A stretch of DNA of 64,000 nucleotides from Mycolicibacterium mengxianglii (lineage in GTDB: Bacteria > Actinomycetota > Actinomycetes > Mycobacteriales > Mycobacteriaceae): assembly GCF_015710575.1 (NCBI RefSeq), contig NZ_CP065373.1, forward strand, positions 5,084,001 through 5,148,000. Direction: 5' to 3'. Every line of letters starts with the position of its first letter. Position 1 is the first letter of the stretch. Shown piece by piece: positions 47,684 to 57,730 of this stretch. The position numbers were made by a program, and so were the translations under genes. Below the pieces are notes generated by a model. The model did no database searches. It worked only from the letters and a program-made list of their open reading frames with translations, and was not told the DNA's origin.

Positions 47684-49040
47684 AACAGCGCGTCCGGGCC
47701 GTTCACTGGCCCGCCTGACCGCTCTGGTGTACACGGCTGCGCTGGTCACCTCGCTGGTGAACGGATGCGCGTCGTCCACCGCCCCGCCCGCCAACGCCGG
47801 AGATTCTGGTGTCCGGATCAGCACCGGGACCCCGCAGGGGGTCCGCGCCCAGCAGATCATGGACATGTTGAACTCCGAGTGGCCCATCGGTCCCGTCGGA
47901 ACGAAGACTCTGGCCGCCCCCGACGTGGTCGAATACGTCTGGCTGACCATGGACTCGATGTGGTACGACCGGCCGTACACCTTGGCCGGTATCGACTTTC
48001 GGGCCGGCGGGGCGACGCTGCATGTGGTGACGTCCTATGGCGCGCGCCAGGACATCGAATTCCGGGTCAACGACAGCACGCTGCTGGACCGGTTCCGGGT
48101 CACCAATGTGGCACCGGAGATCGATTCGTGGGATGACGTCGACGCCGCGCTGTCGAAAACCGGAGCCAAGTACTCCTACCGGGTCTCGAAGGTCACCGAC
48201 GGCCGCTGCGAGCAGCTCGCCGGCACCAACACCACAGAGTCTCTGCCGCTGGCCTCGATTTTCAAGACCTACGTGCTCTATGCCGTGGCCGACGCCGTCC
48301 GCGCCGGCACGTTGTCCTGGGACGATGAGCTGACCATCTCCAGTGAGGCCAAAGCCGTCGGCTCGTCGGGATTCGACAAATTGCCGCCGGGGGCCAAGGT
48401 ACCGGTCCGCGACCTGGCGGAGAAGATGATCGCCAACAGCGACAACATGGCGACCGACCTGCTGATCGCCCGCGTCGGGCAGGAGGCCGTCGAGCGGGCA
48501 CTGGTGGCCACCGGCCACCACGACCCAGCGAGGATGACCCCGTTCCCGACGATGCACGAGCTGTTCTCCATCGGCTGGGGCAAACCCGACCTGCGCCAGC
48601 AGTGGCAAGACGCCGGCCCGCAGCGCCGGGCGCAGCTGCTCGAGGAGACCAATTCCCGGCCCTACGAACCGGATCCCACCAGGAACACCTCCCCCGCGTC
48701 TGCCTTCGGCGCCGAGTGGTACGGCAATGCCGAAGACATCTGCCGGGTGCACGCCGCGCTACAGAAGATGGCGACCGGTCCGGCGGCTCCGGTGCGCGAC
48801 ATCATGTCGACCATCCCCGGCATCGATCTCGACCCGGAGCAATGGCCCTATATCGGCGCCAAAGCCGGCAATCTGCCCGGTGATCTGACCTTCAGCTGGT
48901 ACGCCGAGGACCGCAGCGGCCAGGGCTGGGTGGTCAGCCTGCAGACGAACTGGACCCGCTTCCACGGGCCGGGCACCGCGGGCTGGCTGATGTCGGTGAT
49001 CAAGCCGATGTTCGGACTGATCCCGCCGCCGGCCGGCTGA
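47664..49040 (+). CDS. lpqF: Lipoprotein LpqF, class A beta-lactamase-like
   Basis: A roughly 458-residue exported protein with a serine beta-lactamase fold: SIFK (S-x-x-K nucleophile motif), SDN in ANSDNMATD, and KAG in place of KTG. An N-terminal domain of about 130 residues precedes it. The signal region is arginine-rich with a short hydrophobic core ending SLVNGC; asparagine at -2 is unusual for a lipobox. Start is uncertain: TTG at 47664 (inside mhuD) gives the best signal peptide, a GTG at 47727 lacks basic residues. Beta-lactamase activity is not implied. Confidence 0.75.
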   Translation: MPARSPRTARPGRSLARLTALVYTAALVTSLVNGCASSTAPPANAGDSGVRISTGTPQGVRAQQIMDMLNSEWPIGPVGTKTLAAPDVVEYVWLTMDSMWYDRPYTLAGIDFRAGGATLHVVTSYGARQDIEFRVNDSTLLDRFRVTNVAPEIDSWDDVDAALSKTGAKYSYRVSKVTDGRCEQLAGTNTTESLPLASIFKTYVLYAVADAVRAGTLSWDDELTISSEAKAVGSSGFDKLPPGAKVPVRDLAEKMIANSDNMATDLLIARVGQEAVERALVATGHHDPARMTPFPTMHELFSIGWGKPDLRQQWQDAGPQRRAQLLEETNSRPYEPDPTRNTSPASAFGAEWYGNAEDICRVHAALQKMATGPAAPVRDIMSTIPGIDLDPEQWPYIGAKAGNLPGDLTFSWYAEDRSGQGWVVSLQTNWTRFHGPGTAGWLMSVIKPMFGLIPPPAG

Positions 49041-49046
49041 CCCCGG

Positions 49047-49598
49047 TCAGGGCAACCGCAGCGTCCAGGCGTGGCCACGCAGATGGAGCACCGTACGGCT
49101 GGCGGGCGCCACGTCAATCCGCCAGAACGACTTCGGCGGGGCGTCGAGGGCTACGAGGACCGCGGCCCGCACCACCGCGGGATGAGTGACCGCCACCAGC
49201 CGGCCGCGAGTCGCGGCAATCGTCTCCAGCCAGTCACGCACCCGGCCGACCAGGTTCACGATCGTCTCTCCGCCATGCGGTGCTGCGGAGGCATCGGTGA
49301 GCCAGATCGCGAGCTCGGCAGGTTCGACGCCACCGAGGGCACCACCGCGCCACCGGCCGCAGTCGAGATCTGCCAGCCGCGGATCCTCCCGGGCCTGTAA
49401 CCCCAACAGCTCGGCCGTCTGCCGGGCACGCTTCTCCGGCCCGCAGACAGCCGAGTCGACCATGCCGAGATCAACCGCGGCGTCCACCTGGCGCACCCCG
49501 ACGGCGTTCAACGGCTCGTCGGTGGGAAATCGCCCGGCTGACATCGCATCGGTCATCGCATGGGATACCAGCGTCAGCCGGACGACCTCACTACTCAC
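49047..49598 (-). CDS. Histidine phosphatase superfamily protein with altered RHG motif
   Basis: A 183-residue phosphoglycerate-mutase-like protein. The phosphohistidine motif, normally RHG, reads LVSHAMTD, so the arginine and glycycine positions are changed while the histidine is kept. A glutamate in HGGETIVN and the second histidine in VAVTHPAVV are present. The GTG at 49598 overlaps the cbtA stop (GTGA), making it the third gene behind the cobalamin riboswitch. That suggests a role near cobalamin or cobalt, possibly an alpha-ribazole phosphatase (inference). Confidence 0.75.
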   Translation of the reverse strand: MSSEVVRLTLVSHAMTDAMSAGRFPTDEPLNAVGVRQVDAAVDLGMVDSAVCGPEKRARQTAELLGLQAREDPRLADLDCGRWRGGALGGVEPAELAIWLTDASAAPHGGETIVNLVGRVRDWLETIAATRGRLVAVTHPAVVRAAVLVALDAPPKSFWRIDVAPASRTVLHLRGHAWTLRLP

Positions 49599-50389
49599 GC
49601 GGGGATTTTTACCTCGTTGCTGCGCTTGCCTTCCAGCAGCTTCGACGTCAATGCCCCGAAGACCAGCCCGATGGTCACCCACATGGCCACCTGGGTGCCC
49701 AACGTGAACAACCGGAACTCGTACAGATCATCGGCCGGGAATGCGTCGAAGATGATCAACCCGGCTTCATCGGTGATCGGGCCGGGCGTCTCGTCGATCG
49801 TCGGCAGCACCAGCATCAGCACCACGACCGCCACGAGGTAGCTGCCCGCGGCAGCCAACGTCGCATTCCAGGTGCCCAGCCGCGCCACCAGCTGACGACC
49901 CAGGTAGACCGCGCCGACCAGGAGCGCGGCCGACAAGACAACCAGCAGCACGTACAGCAGCGTGCGCTGCTGGATGGTCTCGTCCAAGCTGACCGCAGGC
50001 GGGTTGGGCGGGTACTTCAACGCCGGGACGAGCCACAGCGACACGAACATGCCACCGGCCAACAACACCGAGAGCATCCGCGCCGACACCGCACCGACGC
50101 GGCCGTAGGTCGCGCAGAACAGGACCGCCAGCAGCAGCCCCATCGCGACACTGAACGCCAGCACGCCGAAGCCCATGCCGGCATTGGCCTGGACACCGCG
50201 GGTGAACAACTCAACTCCGTCACCGTGAGAGTGCCCGCCGTGCGCGGCCTCGTGGGCTGCCCCAACCCCTTCCTCGTAGCCGATGGCCCGCTCGATCACC
50301 GGCTCGACGAGGACACGGGCAAACAGAAACGCAACAACGCCACCCAGGACGCCGGCCAGCAGGCCGCGTCCGATTATTCGCTTTTCCAT
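49595..50389 (-). CDS. cbtA: Cobalt transporter subunit CbtA
   Basis: A 264-residue membrane protein with about six helices. A His-rich stretch after helix 1 (AHEAAHGGHSHGDG) is typical of CbtA and likely binds metal. The N-terminal GLLAGVLGGVVAFLFARVLVEP also fits. CbtA and CbtB are predicted cobalt importers tied to cobalamin riboswitches (bioinformatic knowledge). The ATG at 50389 lies 20 bases after cbtB. Confidence 0.9.
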   Translation of the reverse strand: MEKRIIGRGLLAGVLGGVVAFLFARVLVEPVIERAIGYEEGVGAAHEAAHGGHSHGDGVELFTRGVQANAGMGFGVLAFSVAMGLLLAVLFCATYGRVGAVSARMLSVLLAGGMFVSLWLVPALKYPPNPPAVSLDETIQQRTLLYVLLVVLSAALLVGAVYLGRQLVARLGTWNATLAAAGSYLVAVVVLMLVLPTIDETPGPITDEAGLIIFDAFPADDLYEFRLFTLGTQVAMWVTIGLVFGALTSKLLEGKRSNEVKIPA

Positions 50390-50409
50390 CGGGTGTGGGT
50401 TCTCCCGCG

Positions 50410-50628
50410 TCAGTGGCAGGGGAAACCGAGCAGGTGGCGAGCGTCGTGCACGAACTCGTGGACGTAGGTGTTGTCGCTGCCCAGGATCGACGTCGCGCCC
50501 TGGTCGAGGCCGACGAAGTACAGCAGGACCAGAGCGCCGAGCACCGTCAGAGACAGCCACAGGGCTGCCTTCGCTGCGGAGAGCTCGACGGCAGGCGCTT
50601 TGCCTTGCTGTGCTGCGGGAGAAGTCAT
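50410..50628 (-). CDS. cbtB: Cobalt transporter subunit CbtB
   Basis: A 72-residue protein with one transmembrane helix (AALWLSLTVLGALVLLYFVGL) and the C-terminal metal motif HEFVHDARHLLGFPCH, the hallmark of CbtB. The ATG at 50628 is the only start that leaves the riboswitch outside the gene. First gene of cbtB-cbtA-phosphatase. Confidence 0.9.
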   Translation of the reverse strand: MTSPAAQQGKAPAVELSAAKAALWLSLTVLGALVLLYFVGLDQGATSILGSDNTYVHEFVHDARHLLGFPCH

Positions 50629-50649
50629 GGAAGTGTTGATCCTTTCAGG

Positions 50650-50765
50650 GATTTCGCGTCCCAGCGGCAACGTGACGGATTCGGGTCTGACTGTCAACAG
50701 TGGCGCGACCGTTCTGGATTCTCACCAGATTCCTCGTCCATCGATTACATCGCACATCATAAGCG
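50650..50765 (-). promoter_or_regulatory. Cobalamin riboswitch controlling cbtB-cbtA
   Basis: Read on the minus strand, the leader has the conserved cobalamin aptamer blocks in order: GGTGAGAATCC (50726-50716), the B12-box CGCCACTG (50705-50698) and AGTCAGACCC (50692-50683). A small GGGA...TCCC hairpin and an AAAGGAT ribosome site follow before the cbtB ATG, suggesting control of translation. Boundaries are approximate. Confidence 0.85.
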
Positions 50766-50805
50766 CCCGAGCCGGTATTCGAGCACCGGAACCCCCTGAC
50801 ACACG

Positions 50806-50842
50806 AAAACGGACGGCCATCCAGGTGGATGACCGTCCGTCC
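50806..50842 (-). terminator. Terminator of clpC1
   Basis: Bases 50811-50838 form a stem with 12 of 13 pairs and a tiny loop. In the clpC1 direction it is followed by GTTTTCGT, a weak U-tract. It lies 18 bases after the clpC1 stop and before the riboswitch leader, so it separates the two transcription units. Confidence 0.75.
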
Positions 50843-50855
50843 TCGATCCGTCTGA

Positions 50856-53399
50856 TTACTCGGCGACGGTGGCAGTGCCGGCGCCGCCGGCACCCGCTCC
50901 CGCGAGATCAGGTTCAACGGCAGACTTCGGAGCGCCGTGGAACGTGAACTTCGCGTCCTCGCCGGCACCCTCGCCGTCCCAGTTCTCGACGTCGACGGTG
51001 ACGAGCTGACCCGGACCCACTTCGTCGAAGAGGATCTTCTCCGACAGCGCGTCCTCGATCTCCCGCTGAATGGTCCGCCGCAATGGACGGGCACCCAGCA
51101 CCGGGTCGAACCCACGCTTGGCCAACAGGGACTTGGCCCGGTCGGTCAGCTGCATCGTCATGTCCTTGGCAGCGAGCTGCTTGGACACCCGGCCGACCAT
51201 CAGGTCGACCATCTTGACGATCTCGTCCTGCGTCAGCTGGTGGAAGACGATGATGTCGTCGATACGGTTGAGGAACTCCGGGCGGAAGTGCTTCTTGAGC
51301 TCGTCGTTGACCTTGAGCTTCATCCGCTCGTAGTTGTTCTCGCCGCCACCCTGGGTGAAGCCGAGCCCGACAGCCTTCGAGATGTCCGACGTGCCGAGGT
51401 TCGACGTGAAGATCAACACGGTGTTCTTGAAGTCGACCGTGCGACCCTGGCCGTCGGTGAGGCGACCGTCCTCGAGGACCTGCAACAGCGTGTTGTAGAT
51501 CTCCTGGTGGGCCTTCTCGATCTCGTCGAACAGCACGACGGAGAACGGCTTGCGGCGCACCTTCTCGGTGAGCTGGCCGCCCTCTTCGTAGCCGACGTAC
51601 CCCGGAGGGGCACCGAACAGCCGCGACGCGGTGAAGCGGTCGTGGAACTCGCCCATGTCGATCTGGATGAGCGCGTCGTCGTCGCCGAACAGGAAGTTCG
51701 CCAGCGCCTTGGACAGCTCGGTCTTACCGACACCGGACGGGCCGGCGAAGATGAACGAGCCCGAGGGGCGCTTCGGATCCTTCAGACCGGCACGGGTACG
51801 CCGGATCGCCTTGGAGACTGCCCTGACGGCATCCTCCTGGCCGATGATCCGCTTGTGCAGCTCATCCTCCATGCGCAGCAGCCGAGTGGTCTCCTCCTCG
51901 GTCAGCTTGAACACCGGGATACCGGTCCAGTTACCCAGCACCTCGGCGATCTGCTCATCGTCGACCTCAGCAACCACATCGAGATCCCCGGAGCGCCACT
52001 GCTTTTCGCGCTCGGCACGCTGCGCGACGAGGGTCTTCTCCCGGTCCCGCAGGTTGGCGGCCTTCTCGAAGTCCTGCGCGTCGATCGCCGACTCCTTCTC
52101 CCGGCGGGCGTCGGCGATCTTCTCGTCGAACTCGCGCAGGTCTGGCGGAGCGGTCATCCGGCGGATTCGCATCCGGGCGCCGGCCTCGTCGATCAGGTCG
52201 ATGGCCTTGTCCGGCAGGAACCGGTCGTTGATGTACCGGTCGGCCAGGGTGGCGGCAGCCGCGATGGCGCCGTCGGTGATGGAGACCCGGTGGTGCGCCT
52301 CGTACCGGTCGCGCAGCCCCTTGAGGATCAAGATGGTGTGCTCGACCGTCGGCTCGCCGACCTGGACCGGCTGGAACCGCCGCTCCAATGCGGCGTCCTT
52401 CTCGATGTACTTGCGGTACTCGTCGAGGGTGGTGGCACCGATGGTCTGCAGCTCACCGCGAGCCAGTTTCGGCTTCAGGATGCTGGCGGCGTCGATCGCG
52501 CCCTCAGCGGCACCTGCGCCGACGAGCGTGTGCAGCTCGTCGATGAACAGGATGATGTCGCCGCGGGTGTTGATCTCCTTGAGCACCTTCTTCAGGCGCT
52601 CCTCGAAGTCACCGCGGTAACGGCTGCCTGCGACCAGCGAACCCAGATCAAGGGTGTAGAGCTGCTTGTCCTTCAGCGTCTCGGGCACGTCGCCGTGCAC
52701 GATGGCCTGGGCCAAGCCCTCGACGACGGCGGTCTTGCCGACGCCGGGCTCGCCGATCAGCACCGGGTTGTTCTTGGTGCGGCGGCTCAGCACCTGCATG
52801 ACCCGCTCGATTTCCTTCTCGCGGCCGATGACGGGATCGAGCTTGCCCTCCATGGCGGCGGCGGTGAGGTTGCGGCCGAACTGGTCGAGCACCAGCGACG
52901 TCGACGGATTTCCCGCCTCGCCACCGCGGCCTCCGGTTCCGGCTTCGGCGGTCTCTTTGCCCTGGTAGCCGCTCAGCAGCTGGATGACCTGCTGGCGCAC
53001 CCGGGTCAGTTCGGCGCCGAGCTTGACCAGCACCTGCGCGGCGACACCCTCGCCCTCACGAATCAGGCCGAGCAGGATGTGCTCGGTGCCGATGTAGTTG
53101 TGGCCGAGCTGGAGCGCCTCGCGCAGACTCAGCTCCAGCACCTTTTTGGCACGCGGGGTGAAGGGGATGTGCCCGGACGGCGCCTGCTGGCCCTGGCCGA
53201 TGATCTCCTCGACCTGGCTGCGGACTCCCTCGAGGGAGATCCCCAGCGACTCGAGGGACTTCGCAGCTACGCCTTCACCCTCGTGAATAAGTCCCAGCAG
53301 GATGTGCTCGGTGCCGATGTAGTTGTGGTTGAGCATCCGGGCTTCTTCTTGAGCCAGGACGACGACCCGACGCGCACGGTCGGTGAATCTTTCGAACAT
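50856..53399 (-). CDS. clpC1: ATP-dependent Clp protease ATPase subunit ClpC1
   Basis: An 847-residue AAA+ unfoldase. Residues 1-145 are the double Clp N-domain repeat ([20 protein letters not shown] and its second copy). The first ATPase ring has Walker [10 protein letters not shown], and the middle coiled-coil (about 410-480) carries the UVR-type KEKESAID-like segment. The second ring has GPSGVGKTE and LFDEIEKAH. The C-terminus ends TATVAE. It feeds substrates to ClpP1P2 and is essential in mycobacteria (established). Confidence 0.97.
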   Translation of the reverse strand: MFERFTDRARRVVVLAQEEARMLNHNYIGTEHILLGLIHEGEGVAAKSLESLGISLEGVRSQVEEIIGQGQQAPSGHIPFTPRAKKVLELSLREALQLGHNYIGTEHILLGLIREGEGVAAQVLVKLGAELTRVRQQVIQLLSGYQGKETAEAGTGGRGGEAGNPSTSLVLDQFGRNLTAAAMEGKLDPVIGREKEIERVMQVLSRRTKNNPVLIGEPGVGKTAVVEGLAQAIVHGDVPETLKDKQLYTLDLGSLVAGSRYRGDFEERLKKVLKEINTRGDIILFIDELHTLVGAGAAEGAIDAASILKPKLARGELQTIGATTLDEYRKYIEKDAALERRFQPVQVGEPTVEHTILILKGLRDRYEAHHRVSITDGAIAAAATLADRYINDRFLPDKAIDLIDEAGARMRIRRMTAPPDLREFDEKIADARREKESAIDAQDFEKAANLRDREKTLVAQRAEREKQWRSGDLDVVAEVDDEQIAEVLGNWTGIPVFKLTEEETTRLLRMEDELHKRIIGQEDAVRAVSKAIRRTRAGLKDPKRPSGSFIFAGPSGVGKTELSKALANFLFGDDDALIQIDMGEFHDRFTASRLFGAPPGYVGYEEGGQLTEKVRRKPFSVVLFDEIEKAHQEIYNTLLQVLEDGRLTDGQGRTVDFKNTVLIFTSNLGTSDISKAVGLGFTQGGGENNYERMKLKVNDELKKHFRPEFLNRIDDIIVFHQLTQDEIVKMVDLMVGRVSKQLAAKDMTMQLTDRAKSLLAKRGFDPVLGARPLRRTIQREIEDALSEKILFDEVGPGQLVTVDVENWDGEGAGEDAKFTFHGAPKSAVEPDLAGAGAGGAGTATVAE

Positions 53400-53615
53400 C
53401 CGTGGTTACCTGCTCTCTTTGACTAATCGGGTGCCAACGCAGCACGTGCATAGCACCCTGCCGTCCACTGTAATGGGCGGCTGCCCGAGGTGCTTTACCT
53501 TGGGTGCCCGCTCATGGACCTAGCAGAACAACGAAGGGACCTGCCGATTCGTTTCCCGTGGTCGAGATGTTCGGGTTCGCCCCTAGCGAAAGTCGCCGTA
53601 TTCCGGCCGGGTCGG
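53400..53615. other. clpC1 promoter region
   Basis: This 216-bp gap lies upstream of clpC1 and downstream of lsr2, both leftward. I see no gene. It includes a ClgR-like palindrome at 53576-53590. No confident -10/-35 pair could be assigned by eye. Confidence 0.5.
53576..53590. promoter_or_regulatory. ClgR-like palindrome upstream of clpC1
   Basis: TTCGC-CCCTA-GCGAA is a perfect 5-bp inverted repeat with the CGC-N5-GCG spacing of actinobacterial ClgR sites. It is 177 bases upstream of the clpC1 start. ClgR is known to activate clp genes in mycobacteria; use of this site is inferred, and it lacks full agreement with the flanking consensus. Confidence 0.45.
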
Positions 53616-53960
53616 CTAGGTCGCGGCGTGGAAGGCGTCGATCACATCCGCCGGGATGCGACCCCGGGTGGACACGTTGTGACCGTTGCGGCGCGCCCAT
53701 TCACGGATGGCGGCGCTCTGCTCACGGTCGATCGCCGCGCGTCCCCGACCGGTGGCGGCAGCGGCACGTCCGCGGCGGCGGCCACCGACTCGACGGCTCG
53801 CCTCCACCCACGGCTTGAGTTCATTCCGCAGTTTCGTCGCATTTTTGCTTGAAAGGTCGATCTCATAGGTCACACCGTCGAGCGCGAATTCCACCGTTTC
53901 GTCAGCAGCACCCTCGCCGTCGAAATCATCCACCAACGTGACGGTTACTTTTTTCGCCAT
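53616..53960 (-). CDS. lsr2: Nucleoid-associated protein Lsr2
   Basis: A 114-residue Lsr2. The N-terminal oligomerisation domain is residues 1-60 ([32 protein letters not shown]). The C-terminal DNA-binding domain has IREWARRNG and the RGR AT-hook-like minor-groove motif in [11 protein letters not shown]. It binds AT-rich DNA and silences acquired genes (established). Its 134-bp upstream gap is notably AT-rich for this genome, which fits self-binding. Sits between clpC1 and lysS as in M. tuberculosis. Confidence 0.96.
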   Translation of the reverse strand: MAKKVTVTLVDDFDGEGAADETVEFALDGVTYEIDLSSKNATKLRNELKPWVEASRRVGGRRRGRAAAATGRGRAAIDREQSAAIREWARRNGHNVSTRGRIPADVIDAFHAAT

Positions 53961-54094
53961 TCGATCACTGACCCTTCTACAAAAATGGAACCGGTAACAG
54001 GGTGCGCCAGATTGGCAAGCTACCCGTCAGTATCCAATGTGCCACAGAAATCAATAATTTACCAAGTCACAGGTGGCGCAGTTTTCGTGGACCG

Positions 54095-55600
54095 CTAGCC
54101 CTGCCTACGCACAATCGGGAACAAAACAGTCTCCCGAATTGACAGACCGGTTAATGCCATCAACAACCGGTCGATACCCATTCCGGTTCCCGTTGTGGGC
54201 GGCATCGCATATTCCATGGCCGCCAGGAAATCCTCGTCGAGCACCATCGCTTCGTCATCACCGGCCGCCGCGGCGCGGGCCTGAGCGGCGAATCGCTCCC
54301 GCTGCACGATGGGATCGATCAATTCCGAATAGCCCGTCGCCAGCTCGAACCCGCGGACATAGAGATCCCATTTCTCCGTGACGCCGTCGATGCTGCGATG
54401 CTGCCTTGTCAACGGTGTGGTCTCGACGGGGAAATCCTTCACGAACGTCGGGGCCCACAAGTGGTCACCGACGGTGTGCTCCCACAGTTCCTCGACGAGT
54501 TTGCCGTGGCCATAACCCCGATCCCGGGGCAGCTCCAGGCCCAACCGTTCCGAAATGGCCCAGAGCGTGTCGGCGGGAGTTTGTGGTGTGATCTCCTCGC
54601 CCAACGCTTCCGACAGTGACGGGTACATCGATAGCGACGTCCATTCCCCGTCGATATCGTAGATTTCACCATCGGGCAGCGGTAGTTGCCGGGTGCCGAT
54701 GGCTTCGTCAGCCACTTCCTGAATAACTTCACGTGTGACGCGCGCAGAATCATCATAGGTGCCGTACGCCTGGTAAGTCTCCAGCATCGAGAATTCCGGC
54801 GAATGTGTTGAATCCGCACCTTCGTTTCGAAAGTTTCGATTCAGCTCGAAGACCTTGTCCAGCCCGCCGACGACACAGCGCTTCAAGAACAGTTCGGGCG
54901 CGATCCGCAGGTAGAGATCAGCGTCGAGCGCATTGGAGTGTGTGACGAAGGGCCGCGCCGCCGCACCACCTGCCAATGTCTGCAGCATAGGTGTCTCCAC
55001 CTCGAGAAATTCCCGGCGCTCCAAAGCCGACCGGACCGCGCGGACGACGGCCACCCGTTGCCGGGCGACGGTACGGGCCTGCGGACGGACGATCAGGTCC
55101 ACATAACGCTGCCGAACCCGCGACTCTTCGTTCATTTCTTTATGCGCGACGGGCAGTGGACGTAATGCCTTGGAGGCCATCTGCCAGGAATCGGCCAGCA
55201 CCGACAATTCACCGCGCCGCGAACTGATCACCTGCCCGTGCACGAACACGATGTCCCCGAGGTCGACGTCGGCTTTCCAGGCGTCCAGGGATTCCTGGCC
55301 GACGCCGTTGAGGCTGATCATCACCTGCAGCTGGGTACCGTCCCCGTCCTGCAGGGTGGCGAAACACAGCTTGCCGGAATTGCGTGCGAACACCACCCGC
55401 CCGGCGACACCCACAACGTCTCCGGTCTCGGTGTCGGCGGCCAGGTCAGGGTAGGCAGCACGGATCTGCGCCAAGGTGTGCGTGCGCGCCACCTCGACGG
55501 GATACGGATCTCTGCCCTCGGCGAGCAGCCGGTCCCGCTTGGCCTGGCGGATCCGGAACTGTTCGGGTAGGTCTTCGGAGAAGTCATCGGCAGAGCTCAC
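54095..55600 (-). CDS. lysS: Lysyl-tRNA synthetase
   Basis: A 501-residue class II synthetase. It has an N-terminal OB-fold anticodon-binding domain ([20 protein letters not shown]), motif 2 around [20 protein letters not shown] and motif 3 [11 protein letters not shown]. It charges tRNA-Lys. The frame is open far upstream, but that part is antisense to the neighbouring PLP gene. The GTG at 55600 gives the M. tuberculosis LysS1-like length. Divergent from the PLP enzyme gene with 42 bases between. Confidence 0.95.
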   Translation of the reverse strand: MSSADDFSEDLPEQFRIRQAKRDRLLAEGRDPYPVEVARTHTLAQIRAAYPDLAADTETGDVVGVAGRVVFARNSGKLCFATLQDGDGTQLQVMISLNGVGQESLDAWKADVDLGDIVFVHGQVISSRRGELSVLADSWQMASKALRPLPVAHKEMNEESRVRQRYVDLIVRPQARTVARQRVAVVRAVRSALERREFLEVETPMLQTLAGGAAARPFVTHSNALDADLYLRIAPELFLKRCVVGGLDKVFELNRNFRNEGADSTHSPEFSMLETYQAYGTYDDSARVTREVIQEVADEAIGTRQLPLPDGEIYDIDGEWTSLSMYPSLSEALGEEITPQTPADTLWAISERLGLELPRDRGYGHGKLVEELWEHTVGDHLWAPTFVKDFPVETTPLTRQHRSIDGVTEKWDLYVRGFELATGYSELIDPIVQRERFAAQARAAAAGDDEAMVLDEDFLAAMEYAMPPTTGTGMGIDRLLMALTGLSIRETVLFPIVRRQG

Positions 55601-55642
55601 GACGTCCCAGCTTAAATGACGACCCGCCCCTAAATTGAACCC

Positions 55643-56905
55643 GTGACCTCGCTCATCGATACCGCGGCTGTCAGTGCCCTGGCAGATCAACCCCTGGACT
55701 GGCGATTCAAGGGCCTGCCGGTCGGCTGGGAGGGGCGTACCCCGGCGCAGATCTGCGCCGGGGCACCCGGGCTGTTCCCCGCCGACGTCGGCGACCGGCC
55801 GCTGTCCCCGCTGTGTGTGTTGGACGCCGACGCACTGGCCCGCAACCTGGCCACCATGGCCCAGTGGTGCGACGCACGCGGCGTAGGGCTGGCCCCCCAT
55901 GGAAAGACGCACATGTCGCCTCAGCTGCTGGCAATGCAGTTCGACGCCGGCGCAACGGCGGTGACCGCCGCCACGATCGGCCAGGTGCGCACGTTCCGCG
56001 CCTTCGGGGTACGGGCCGTGCTGCTGGCCAATCAACTGGTCGACGCGGCCGGGTTGCGCTGGCTGGCAGCCGAATACGATGCGCATCCCGACTTCCGGCT
56101 GGTGTGCTGGGTGGATTCCGAAGCGGGCGTGGCGATCATGCAACAGCAACTGCAGGCCGCGGGGCTGCAGCGGCCGATAGACGTCTGCGTCGAGGTCGGT
56201 GCCGCGGGCGCCAGGACGGGTTGCCGCACGCCTGCCGATATCGAGGCAGTTGCCCGCGCCGCGGTGCGGGCGGACCACCTTCGCCTGGCCGGTGTGGCGG
56301 GCTATGAGGCTGCCCTGGGCCATGACGTCTCGGCCCCGGCACAGCAGACGATCCGCGATTACCTGCAGACCGTGCGCGATGCGGCCGTGCGGCTGGCGCC
56401 GCTGATCGAGACCGACGACATGCTGGTAACCGCCGGTGGCAGCACACATTTCGATCTGGTTGCCGAGATGCTCACGGGTTGGCCTGCGGGTATGGCGGTA
56501 CGCACCGTGCTGCGCAGCGGCGCCTACCTGACCCACGACGACGGGCTCTACGCGCGGACATCGCCGTTGACCCGAGATGGGGCGCGGGACTTCGTACCCG
56601 CCCTGAGTGTGTGGGCGCAGGTGGGTTCACGGCCCGAGCCCGGGCTGGCGCTGGTGACCATGGGCCGCCGCGACGTCGGGTTCGACCAGGACCTGCCACT
56701 GCCACGGGACCTGCCCGGCAGTAAGGTCACCGCACTCAACGATCAGCATGCGTTCCTGAGCGTGCCCGCCCACGCCGCAGTCGCGGTGGGAGACTGGCTG
56801 CAGTTCGGAATCTCGCACCCCTGCACCACATTCGACAAATGGCAGCTGATACCGCTGGTCGATACCGACAACCGGGTGATCGACCTGATCCGGACTTATT
56901 TCTAG
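55643..56905 (+). CDS. DSD1/D-threonine-aldolase-like PLP enzyme (amino acid deaminase/aldolase)
   Basis: A 420-residue fold type III PLP protein of the alanine racemase-like group. The PLP lysine is in [14 protein letters not shown], the phosphate-binding region includes [10 protein letters not shown], and the C-terminal metal motif is [11 protein letters not shown] (His-x-Cys, as in zinc-dependent D-serine dehydratases). It probably acts on a D-amino acid such as D-serine or a beta-hydroxy D-amino acid; substrate unproven. It is inserted between lysS and coaX compared with M. tuberculosis. Confidence 0.82.
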   Translation: MTSLIDTAAVSALADQPLDWRFKGLPVGWEGRTPAQICAGAPGLFPADVGDRPLSPLCVLDADALARNLATMAQWCDARGVGLAPHGKTHMSPQLLAMQFDAGATAVTAATIGQVRTFRAFGVRAVLLANQLVDAAGLRWLAAEYDAHPDFRLVCWVDSEAGVAIMQQQLQAAGLQRPIDVCVEVGAAGARTGCRTPADIEAVARAAVRADHLRLAGVAGYEAALGHDVSAPAQQTIRDYLQTVRDAAVRLAPLIETDDMLVTAGGSTHFDLVAEMLTGWPAGMAVRTVLRSGAYLTHDDGLYARTSPLTRDGARDFVPALSVWAQVGSRPEPGLALVTMGRRDVGFDQDLPLPRDLPGSKVTALNDQHAFLSVPAHAAVAVGDWLQFGISHPCTTFDKWQLIPLVDTDNRVIDLIRTYF

Positions 56906-56915
56906 TGTCGGTAAC

Positions 56916-57728
56916 TCATTTGGCGCTGCGCAGTTTCCGCTGGTGCTCGCGGTTGCGCTCATAAACCAGGCGCAACCCGTCCAGCGTGAGGTATTGGTCG
57001 TATACCGCATCGGCGTGCAGATCGGGCAACAGCAGCGGTGCGGTGTGGCCGGTCGCCACCACCATCACATCGTCACCGCCGAAACCGTCGATGTCACTGC
57101 GGATTCGCGCGATCAAGCCGTCGACCAGGCCGGCGAAACCGAACACTGCGCCGGCCTGCATGCATTCCACGGTGTTCTTGCCCACCACCGACCGCGGCCG
57201 AGTCAGCTCCACCCGCCGCAGCGCCGCCGAACGGGCGGCCGCCGCATCGGAGGACACCTGGATACCGGGCGCGATGGCGCCGCCGAGGAACTCCCCCTTG
57301 GCCGACACCACGTCCACACAGATCGACGAGCCGAAGTCGACGACGATCGTCGGTACGCGGTGCTTATGGAAAGCCGCCAGGCAGTTGACGATCCGATCAG
57401 CGCCCACCTCTTTTGGGTTGTCGACCAGCAACGGCACCCCGGTGCGGACGCCCGGTTCGATCAACACGTGCGTCACTGACGGCCAGTACTGACCCAGCAT
57501 CAGCCGGACCTCGTGCAGCACCGACGGCACCGTGGAGAGGCTGACGGCCCCGGTGAGCCGATCGGAGTCCTCGCCGATCAGACCATCGATGGTCAAGGCC
57601 AACTCGTCCGCGGTGACTTCAGCCTCGGTTCGAATTCGCCAGTGCTGCACCACTTTTGCATGATCACCTGACCCGGAGACCAGACCGACCACAGTGTGGG
57701 TGTTGCGAACGTCGATCGCGAGCAGCAC
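56916..57728 (-). CDS. coaX: Type III pantothenate kinase CoaX
   Basis: A 270-residue ASKHA-fold kinase. The phosphate-binding N-terminus is [15 protein letters not shown], followed by [25 protein letters not shown] and GAIAPGI. It phosphorylates pantothenate, the first step to coenzyme A; in M. tuberculosis CoaA is the main activity (recalled). The GTG at 57728 begins 2 bases after the panC stop, where panD would be expected. Confidence 0.92.
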   Translation of the reverse strand: MLLAIDVRNTHTVVGLVSGSGDHAKVVQHWRIRTEAEVTADELALTIDGLIGEDSDRLTGAVSLSTVPSVLHEVRLMLGQYWPSVTHVLIEPGVRTGVPLLVDNPKEVGADRIVNCLAAFHKHRVPTIVVDFGSSICVDVVSAKGEFLGGAIAPGIQVSSDAAAARSAALRRVELTRPRSVVGKNTVECMQAGAVFGFAGLVDGLIARIRSDIDGFGGDDVMVVATGHTAPLLLPDLHADAVYDQYLTLDGLRLVYERNREHQRKLRSAK

Positions 57729-57730
57729 GG

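Noticed and set aside
49037..49050. CTGACC-CC-GGTCAG between lpqF and the phosphatase gene as terminator
   Set aside because: Only 6 pairs with a 2-base loop and made from the two stop codons; too weak to call.
50937..53426. 829-codon open frame on the plus strand across clpC1
   Set aside because: It is exactly antisense to clpC1, has no recognisable domain and reflects GC-rich codon bias in the opposite strand.
53961..54094. Small gene between lsr2 and lysS
   Set aside because: The gap is AT-rich with no plausible frame with ribosome site; it is better seen as the lsr2 promoter region.
54095..56536. Apparent 813-residue fusion with LysS at its C-terminus
   Set aside because: The extra N-terminal part is antisense to the PLP enzyme gene; LysS is complete from the GTG at 55600.
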